NCBI GenBank assembly: GCA_014904845.1
Contig: MU119260.1
Span: 186,001-250,000, forward strand
Direction of reading: 5' to 3'
Origin: Acephala macrosclerotiorum
Taxonomy: Eukaryota; Ascomycota; Leotiomycetes; Helotiales; Mollisiaceae
DNA: 64,000 bases
In this document: positions 58,042 through 64,000 of the stretch, piece by piece
How positions within the stretch are numbered: position 1 is the first letter of the stretch
Layout of the letters: every line of letters begins with the position of its first letter
The notes under the pieces: generated by a model
Database searches by the model: none
Told to the model about the DNA's origin: nothing
Seen by the model: the letters and a program-made list of their open reading frames with translations, nothing else
Made by a program: the position numbers and the translations under genes

Positions 58042-59252
58042 TGTGGGAACAGAGAGGGGATTATAAAGGGCAGGAAAGGACCTAAACTAGATCTTCCTAT
58101 TATTCTCAATCGTGGTATCGTGAAGAGTCACACTGTAGTCCTCATGATGTAGTGTTCTAGAGAAATATACTGAATATATTGTTATCCCCGATCCCCGATG
58201 AACGTTCTTTGGGACCGACTCAAACTCAAAATTTTGACAGCTGTACCCACTCAAGCGACATACCAGACACGACATTCGGGAGGACACTCAGGGAAGGGAC
58301 GAAGAATACAGAAAGTAGTGACATAAATGCAGGCTCAGCGCGGAACTTCGGGAGCATTCGCGCTGCACAAATGATCCAGCGTTCACCTCAACACTGTTGG
58401 CCCCAGAACTGTAAACGGAATTTTGAATGAGAGAATCAAGTTGGTGATCAGCCATCTCCCACACATTAACGAGTCTCCCTTCAAGGGTTCTATCTTTCGG
58501 GGACCGGCATTTTTTCCCCCATTATGAGTCTTCAAGTGAAGTTATCGATTGGTAAGTAAGAACATGGCGTGGGTTACTGCGATCGCATGAAGTGGTTCGC
58601 TAGTGGAGAAGCCCCTTATTGGATGCAGTTTGTCGTATCTCGGTTACACGCGAACACTGACCAACTCGTCCCAAAACGTAGCCCGTAGTCAACTACGGGC
58701 TACGTTTTGGGACGACCTCTGCCTCATTCCATACCAACCATCATGATTTTTGACAGACAGCCTGATCACGATCTTTCGGAAAAATGCGGAGGAAAGGAAT
58801 ATCACGTGATACTCCAGAAGTTCCAAGATGTGGCTGAAATGGATAAAATGCAGCATAAAAGAACCCGAATTAGATGCACAATCATGTAAACAGGCTCTAA
58901 ATATCATTTGATAAAGGTGATTAGGTCCTAGATTGCAGAAATTCAAAACGACTCGAAAAGGGGATCTGACGAAAGGGACAGGGTGGGAACAGCGCTTGGG
59001 TCGATAGAACCTCACAGTACTCACAACCAGTTAAATTGAAATACTGGGACACCAAGTGTGAGTCAGAGCATAGAATTCTGCAGATGAAGCTAGAAATGCT
59101 ATGCTAACTACATCTAAGTTGACCAGCAAAAAGCACAGGCCTCCGTGACGGAATTAGGTCTGCGAGCCCTGAGCGACCAACAGTAAGCAACATTTGGTAC
59201 CCAGAGTGAGTTGCACGAAAGCGAGGTGAGACCCGTAGATACATCTCATCCC
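58042..59252. other. Spacer with a perfect hairpin
   Basis: About 1.2 kb holding the promoter of the repeat-protein gene on the left and the 3' region of the next minus-strand gene on the right. Apart from the inverted repeat at 58666-58715 nothing is recognised. Confidence 0.45.
58666..58715. repeat. Perfect inverted repeat, 24-base arms with 2-base loop
   Basis: The left arm 58666-58689 (beginning TCGTCCCAAAACGTAG) is matched perfectly by the right arm 58692-58715, leaving only CA as loop. It would form a near-complete cruciform or RNA hairpin. There is no T-run or coding sequence around it. It may be a MITE remnant, a regulatory dyad or a fold-back artefact. Confidence 0.8.
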
Positions 59253-61358
59253 TCAGAAGCCTAGACCTATCTTCCTCCAAGCAGTTCCCATGTCCTCACA
59301 CAGCTTGAGAAAGTCTGAATTTTCTAGGTTGTTGCAGATGAAGTGGTTGATGAGCCTCGCCCGATATTCATCATCTGCATCCGCCCAACTAGGAGTCTCC
59401 CAAAGCTCTGTTGGTGGAGGTCGAGCTTTATGCTTGGCTACGAAGGCATCGACAGCTTCGAGGTAGTCATCGGGGGGCGAAGAGGTAGAGCTCGAGGATA
59501 TACTGGGAGTGCTTACGGCCGGGTTCGACGCTTGCTTTTGGGTGTCTTTCCCTTGCTGAGCTGGGAGATCCTGTGTTTGTGTCGTTTGATCGACCATCTT
59601 CGGGCGTTTATTGCTTGATTTAGGACGTATGGCTGGCGTTGCTGCACGCTTCTTAGTCGGAGGAGCGGCTTTAGAGACGAGGCCTAGTGGGGTAGAAGCT
59701 GGTCTTGCTACCATAGCAGCGGAACTCTTGGCAGCAAGCGGCGAGGGATCTTCGGCGACTGGCTGGGGCTCCGCGATAACAATCTCCTCAAAGCTAGGCT
59801 TTCCTTTGTTCGATGTATCCTCCGCTGACTTGGCTGCAGGTGCTTTTCGCTGAGCGACACGTTTTTTGGGAGCAGGCTTTGATGCTGGAGTGGATAATTC
59901 CTTGGCACCAGAATTCACATGAGAGACTGAGGTAGGAATTATCGCGGGTGTAGTTTTTGAAATTTGAGGAAGATCGGAGAGAGATGACTTTCTGGGTTTG
60001 TCGGATTCTTCAAGTCGAGGAAATGGAAGTACTCGTTTTGGAGGCAATATCAAGGTGGATACTGTAGTCGAAGCTGCAGGAGTAGATGCTGGACGCTGGG
60101 CGTTCCACTGGTCCCACGCAAAGGAGGGGTTGGGGACTTCTTGATCACCAGTGGAAGGGATTACTGATGAAGGAAAGAAACGAGAGGTTGAGAGAGCCTG
60201 GCTCTCCAAGCTCTTGGCACTTTCCTGACGTTGAATTTGCAATTGATCGATATAGAGGGACGTTCTCGGATATATGTCAGGGATGGGCTTGGGATAATCT
60301 GAAACTTGTGAAGTAGGGTGTGAGAAGTGACGTGATTCTCGCTCTGGCTGCGGCGGGTAGGAGGCTGGACTCCGCACCGTAGAATTCTGAAATGAGTTCA
60401 CTCGTGATAGTGTTGGATGCGCAATTATAGCGGGATGTAATGTTCTGGAGAAGAGTGGGTCACTGGTGTGTGCTCTGTCGATTGACGTGATAGGCTCAGG
60501 CCTGGTGCTCGAATGTCCCTGAAGAGGTAGATCGTTGGGCTGAACTCTACCAATTGAAGCTATGGATGTAGGCCTGGGTATTGAATTTCCCCGAAAAGGT
60601 GTGTCATTGACACGAGTTCTGTCTTCCGACGTTGTCGAATCTGGTCTCGGAGGGAGCTTGAAATCAGACTTTAGTGGAGAGTTCGTTGGGCCTGCATTGT
60701 AGACTGCCGAAGATGGTCGGATCAGAGTAGAGGAACTTGCAGTAGATGCGGCGATGGAAGGTGCAGGTGATGGGATGGGTTGTGGATTTGGGGGTGCGGT
60801 CGTTTCTTTGCTGGTGATTGGAAGTCCAAGATCCTTGAGGACATAGTGAACTTTTTGAAAGTCCTCATGGCTGCGAAACTTGATCTGTAATCTTCGAACC
60901 TGAGACGGCCAATCAGCACGAGACACAGGCAGATGGAAGGAATGACGAACAGTGTTCACAGTCTTCGGATATCTCATGGCCAGAAACGGACTTTTGATGG
61001 CTACCTCGACTGGATGCTCGGCTCCTGTGGACGGATCGAACTGCTGGCAAAACCGGACTAGCTCGAGGAGATCTTGAGTTTCCTGCGAGGAACCGTCAGG
61101 TGAATGTGCCATAATTCGCAGGACATTACTTGCCATCACATCTGCTCCAGCGCCGACCTTCATGATAACACGAGTTTCGTACTTGCCCTGCTCGTCGACG
61201 CATCGAGTATTTCGGATGACAATGTCGAGATCGGGACGTGTACTGATGTGACTCCATGTGTAGGTTTTGGTGCCGTAAGGACTAGTGTTATGGGAGAATT
61301 TGAGAATGGAAAGAGAAACCCAATCGGGATCTAGTGCCTGGGATGAGATTTGAGACAT
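59253..61358 (-). CDS. Large disordered protein with N-terminal folded domain; tentative Rec114-like meiotic protein
   Basis: A single exon; ATG 61358 (MSQISSQALDPDW) is preferred over an upstream in-frame ATG at 61556 whose extension looks non-coding, giving 701 residues. The first ~190 residues form one folded domain of strands and a final helix (WVSLSILKFSH, YTWSHISTRPDLDIVI, VRRLQIKFRSHEDFQKV, LKDLGLPI). About 430 residues of Ser/Pro/Thr-rich disorder follow, then a basic stretch (PTKKRAATP, SSNKRPKM) and a compact C-terminal helical domain (EYRARLINHFICNNLENSDF, LCEDMGTAWRKIGLGF). An N-terminal PH-like domain, long disorder and a C-terminal helix is the plan of Rec114, needed for meiotic double-strand breaks. 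The resemblance is architectural and weak, so an unrelated nuclear protein remains possible. Confidence 0.6.
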   Translation of the reverse strand: MSQISSQALDPDWVSLSILKFSHNTSPYGTKTYTWSHISTRPDLDIVIRNTRCVDEQGKYETRVIMKVGAGADVMASNVLRIMAHSPDGSSQETQDLLELVRFCQQFDPSTGAEHPVEVAIKSPFLAMRYPKTVNTVRHSFHLPVSRADWPSQVRRLQIKFRSHEDFQKVHYVLKDLGLPITSKETTAPPNPQPIPSPAPSIAASTASSSTLIRPSSAVYNAGPTNSPLKSDFKLPPRPDSTTSEDRTRVNDTPFRGNSIPRPTSIASIGRVQPNDLPLQGHSSTRPEPITSIDRAHTSDPLFSRTLHPAIIAHPTLSRVNSFQNSTVRSPASYPPQPERESRHFSHPTSQVSDYPKPIPDIYPRTSLYIDQLQIQRQESAKSLESQALSTSRFFPSSVIPSTGDQEVPNPSFAWDQWNAQRPASTPAASTTVSTLILPPKRVLPFPRLEESDKPRKSSLSDLPQISKTTPAIIPTSVSHVNSGAKELSTPASKPAPKKRVAQRKAPAAKSAEDTSNKGKPSFEEIVIAEPQPVAEDPSPLAAKSSAAMVARPASTPLGLVSKAAPPTKKRAATPAIRPKSSNKRPKMVDQTTQTQDLPAQQGKDTQKQASNPAVSTPSISSSSTSSPPDDYLEAVDAFVAKHKARPPPTELWETPSWADADDEYRARLINHFICNNLENSDFLKLCEDMGTAWRKIGLGF

Positions 61359-62026
61359 GATGAATTTGAAGTGGGAAGATAATGGTTCGTGGAAGAACGT
61401 TAGTTTATGATCAATACTGAGTGTAGCAATACAGTAATATATCGACAGCTTTGGGGGCCATCGACGATGTGGTGAAGAGAGGAAGAAGACGGAATGCGAC
61501 GCCGGGTTTAGATTGGAGAGGAGAGCGGCTAGTCGATATCCAGAATAGCGTGCCAAGCTTCATCACGGGCTGCGGGTTCTGCATACGAAGCATTTGCATG
61601 GAGAATGAGATCAGATATCTTTGCATGTGCTTTTGGGGAGCTTGTTTCGTTAGCTGAGTCTTGGTTACTTGATAAAACGATTTTGTGCAAGGTGGGTAGT
61701 GAGTGAGCATGATCACATGATCATTTCATTGCTTGCACTTCCTACCTAGGTAGGTTGTTTTTCGTGTAAATAGGTTACAAGTAACGCGAAGGGTATTCAA
61801 AGTTTTTCTGGACTGATTTGGAAAAACAATGTTTTTGATAATGAACGCTATTTAATGAGTATTAAGATTAGGCTCAAGTATACCCCCAAATAAAAATACT
61901 AGCACTCCTAAAATCCACTAAGTGATTACCGTAGAACGCGCTGCATCTGGTTCTCAGCATCTCTGCTTAAACGTAAACCTTGGGAAACTTCGTTGAGAGA
62001 CATGTTGCTACACTCCTACTATAAGC
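61359..62026. other. Promoter region of the Rec114-like gene and spacer
   Basis: About 670 bases between the start of the large gene and the end of the pseudogene. No feature beyond the expected 5' region. Confidence 0.4.
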
Positions 62027-62727
62027 TTAGTATCTATCTGAATGCACAATCACATTCCAGTTGCCATTGTCGAATTACAGTCCACAGGTGTGCCATCGGC
62101 CCCCAACTGAACCATTGGCAGTAACCCATGATTGAAACTGCGTAATAAGCAACGTCCGCGCAGGGGATAATCGAATCGTCGTAGTTCCTCAACATAAACC
62201 AGCGATATGTAGGAAAGGAAATAAAATGATACACACGTCATTGCAGAGGTAAATGGTCGAATTCTAGGAGCAGCTTACACGTACACTGAATTGGAGAGTT
62301 AGCACTTCAATACGATTGGGTGTCCAGTGATCTGTGGGACGTCGAGTATTCGTACCAATTGCCAGGTCCACCGCCCGTGTTGCAGACACCTTGAAAGTGA
62401 ACTAGATATCCACGCCTTCATCGATGTGTCCGAGGTCAGTGGCTCCCTAGTTTGGTTGCCCATTGATAGGGCAGCAGAAATAGTCACCTCGGGGTGAAGC
62501 ATTGCGGGTATCGAGGTCACGCTTGTTTAGGTGACCGATGGTGGCATTGGTGAAAACTTCGGGGTACATTCGGGTGAATTTTGCGTACATCTCTTAATGC
62601 GAAGTCAGTTTCGATTGAAAGGAAGGAATTTGAGGAATTGTTCTTTTGAAGATATCATTTAAGATCTTACCTGAATAGTACCGTTGAGCTCAACTTCAAC
62701 GCTATGGAGAATCATTGTGCTTGCCAT
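62027..62727 (-). pseudogene. Decayed gene for a small secreted Cys-containing fungal protein
   Basis: From ATG 62727 the minus strand reads HSVEVELNGTIQ, then a GTAAGA intron starting at 62670 and, after it, MYPEVFTNATIGHLNKRDL with a KR site, followed by GDYFCCPINGQPN. Later pieces in shifting frames are GATDLGHIDEGVD, CNTGGGPGN, CADVAYYAVSIMGYC and a terminal DNGNWNVIVHSDRY ending at 62027-62029. The order and motifs (CC after KR, then an EG.D segment, C.....GPGN, A..YA..I...C and NWNVIV) match a widespread family of small secreted fungal proteins with a propeptide. The frame is broken by stops at 62448-62450, 62403-62405 and 62075-62077 and by several frameshifts, and no normal signal peptide is visible. 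At least two stops are explained by C-to-T change on one strand. Confidence 0.55.
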
Positions 62728-64000
62728 TTCAGCAGGGTTTGTCCTGCGAGCTTGGAGACGAGGAGACGAGGGAGTATTGAGCGAGGTAATCAAGTGGATG
62801 CCAAAAAGTGTGCGAAGAGTATGAGGGGTAGGAGATGGTCAGGAAATGGAAGATCGAAATGGTTAACGGAGGTAATAATATGTTTACACGGAGGAAAAGT
62901 TCTCCAGAGAAGACTTCTTCCTTGTGCGTGCCTTAGGCGGAGAGGGCTAGGGAGCAAGATGAGACCATTCCAGGACCTCGAGTCATATCCTTTATTCACT
63001 TGCCCGATAGTTTCAGTGAGGTGGGATTTAGTTCGAGGTCGAGAAGAGCTATTCGAGGGAGACGGGACAACGCGTATCCCAGGGTACAGCCTCACAAACC
63101 ATAAGAGTCAACTCAATCCTGAGAATTTCGTCCATACTGAAAGACCAAAAGCCAAAGACATAGGTCAGACACTTTGAAGGTAACTAAATTACGACGGTAA
63201 CAAGTATGTTTAGCAAGGAAGTTGCAATGTTCACACGTGTCCGATATTTACGTACGGAAATTTAAATCAAAGAAACGTTGCTAGACTGGCTTGCTGCTAC
63301 TGACATTATTGGCAGTGTATGAATGTGCTATCGCAAAGGTAGAATATCATAATGCTGTAGCTGCTGCATCAAGCTCTCTCTTCCTATTACAGAAGATGCC
63401 GTCTGCAAGACTTGAAACTATCATTCCGATCGTTTTTCGCTCAAGGAAGTAGACAAAGAACAACAGTTAACGATCAAGAAAAGCACAATAGTGCTCCATT
63501 GTAGGACGGAACAGAGACAACAATCTGTTCTGCACTGTGGTGGCGGACCCGTGGGGTGCCTTGCAGTACTTGAGGGTCGACGGATCTCTCGATGGGCAGA
63601 GCACACCCTGACAGGACATCGAGTTCTAGCGTTCGTTGTCCCGACACAACTTGCAGAAGTAGAAGGGGGTGACTTGAATTTGTATTTTCGTGGTCTTCAT
63701 TTCCGCCGAACCGTTCTGGAAAATCAATCAGGCACTGGATATGATTAGAGTTTTTAGTTGGATTGCAGCGTTTGCAGGACTGTTCTCGATGCCATTTCGT
63801 AGTTGAATGCATAGTCGTGTCTTGGTCTTGAGAGGTGATGGAGGAATAAGGATTTGCATGACTGTGGCTGAGGTAGACTAGTACATGTTAGGACTAGTGT
63901 CAAATATTATGGATTAAATTGCAAGCTGACCACAGCGCGAGGGTGAAGCTTGAAAGCGCGTCGACCTCGCATTCTCGAACTACAATCCTCTGTCGCAGCA
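62728..64000. other. Terminal 1.3 kb without a supported gene
   Basis: Frames of 60-150 codons occur on both strands (for example 62704-63177 plus and 63474-63812 minus), but their composition is not protein-like and no domain is recognisable. It may include upstream parts of the pseudogene locus or the edge of a gene beyond the window. Confidence 0.35.

Noticed and set aside
61359..61556. 66-residue N-terminal extension of the Rec114-like gene
   Set aside because: The extension is hydrophobic and unlike the folded domain that starts right after ATG 61358, so the downstream start is preferred.
62704..63177. 157-codon plus-strand frame
   Set aside because: It overlaps the pseudogene start on the other strand, is Arg/Gly-rich without structure, and has no promoter or splice support.

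Overview
The window reads as nuclear DNA of a filamentous ascomycete (Pezizomycotina; class Leotiomycetes is a guess from overall gene style). The evidence is short introns of about 45-90 bases with GTAAGT-like donors and CTAAC/CTGAC-like branch points, together with fungal forms of HP1, Scp160/vigilin, Ste20/PAK, Ysc84, a Qc-SNARE, an Age2-type ArfGAP and MsrB. Exon boundaries were placed by hand from splice signals. For every multi-exon gene called as a CDS with confidence above 0.4 the exon lengths sum to a multiple of three and the phases match at each junction.

Bases 1-8360 are an extremely AT-rich block (about 10% GC in the first 240 bases) with no credible gene. It looks like RIP-mutated repeat heterochromatin: remaining cytosines are strongly concentrated in CpG, and two internal 51-base copies differ almost only by transitions. 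The block ends abruptly in a decayed glycoside hydrolase 28 (rhamnogalacturonase-like) 3' end, followed by a 39-base poly(A) tract and then a fragment of another frame on the opposite strand.

From 9.1 to 48 kb the window is a normal euchromatic gene landscape: an FAD monooxygenase, a tandem pair of small mitochondrial-type proteins (one frameshifted), an F-box protein divergent from an HP1 homologue, Scp160/vigilin, Ste20 kinase, a mitochondrial-type sugar-alcohol SDR, an 816-residue RING-H2 protein, a Nudix hydrolase, Ysc84 (SYLF+SH3), an Sft1/Bet1-like SNARE, an Age2-type ArfGAP and MsrB. Ste20, Ysc84, the SNARE and the ArfGAP all belong to polarity, actin and membrane traffic, but nothing suggests co-regulation. 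Long gene-poor spacers lie at 21.6-24.1, 28.7-31.6 and 33.0-37.2 kb.

From 48.5 to 61.4 kb there is a run of minus-strand genes, nearly all without a recognisable family: several lysine-rich or low-complexity, probably nuclear proteins, one with a nine-copy KLRLIV(K/N)K repeat, and a tentative Rec114-like protein. Two further pseudogenes, at 24.1-24.9 kb and 62.0-62.7 kb, carry premature stops. Several of these stops fit C-to-T (or opposite-strand G-to-A) change, so RIP-like damage is scattered outside the AT block as well. No rRNA, tRNA, CRISPR array or intact transposon was seen.
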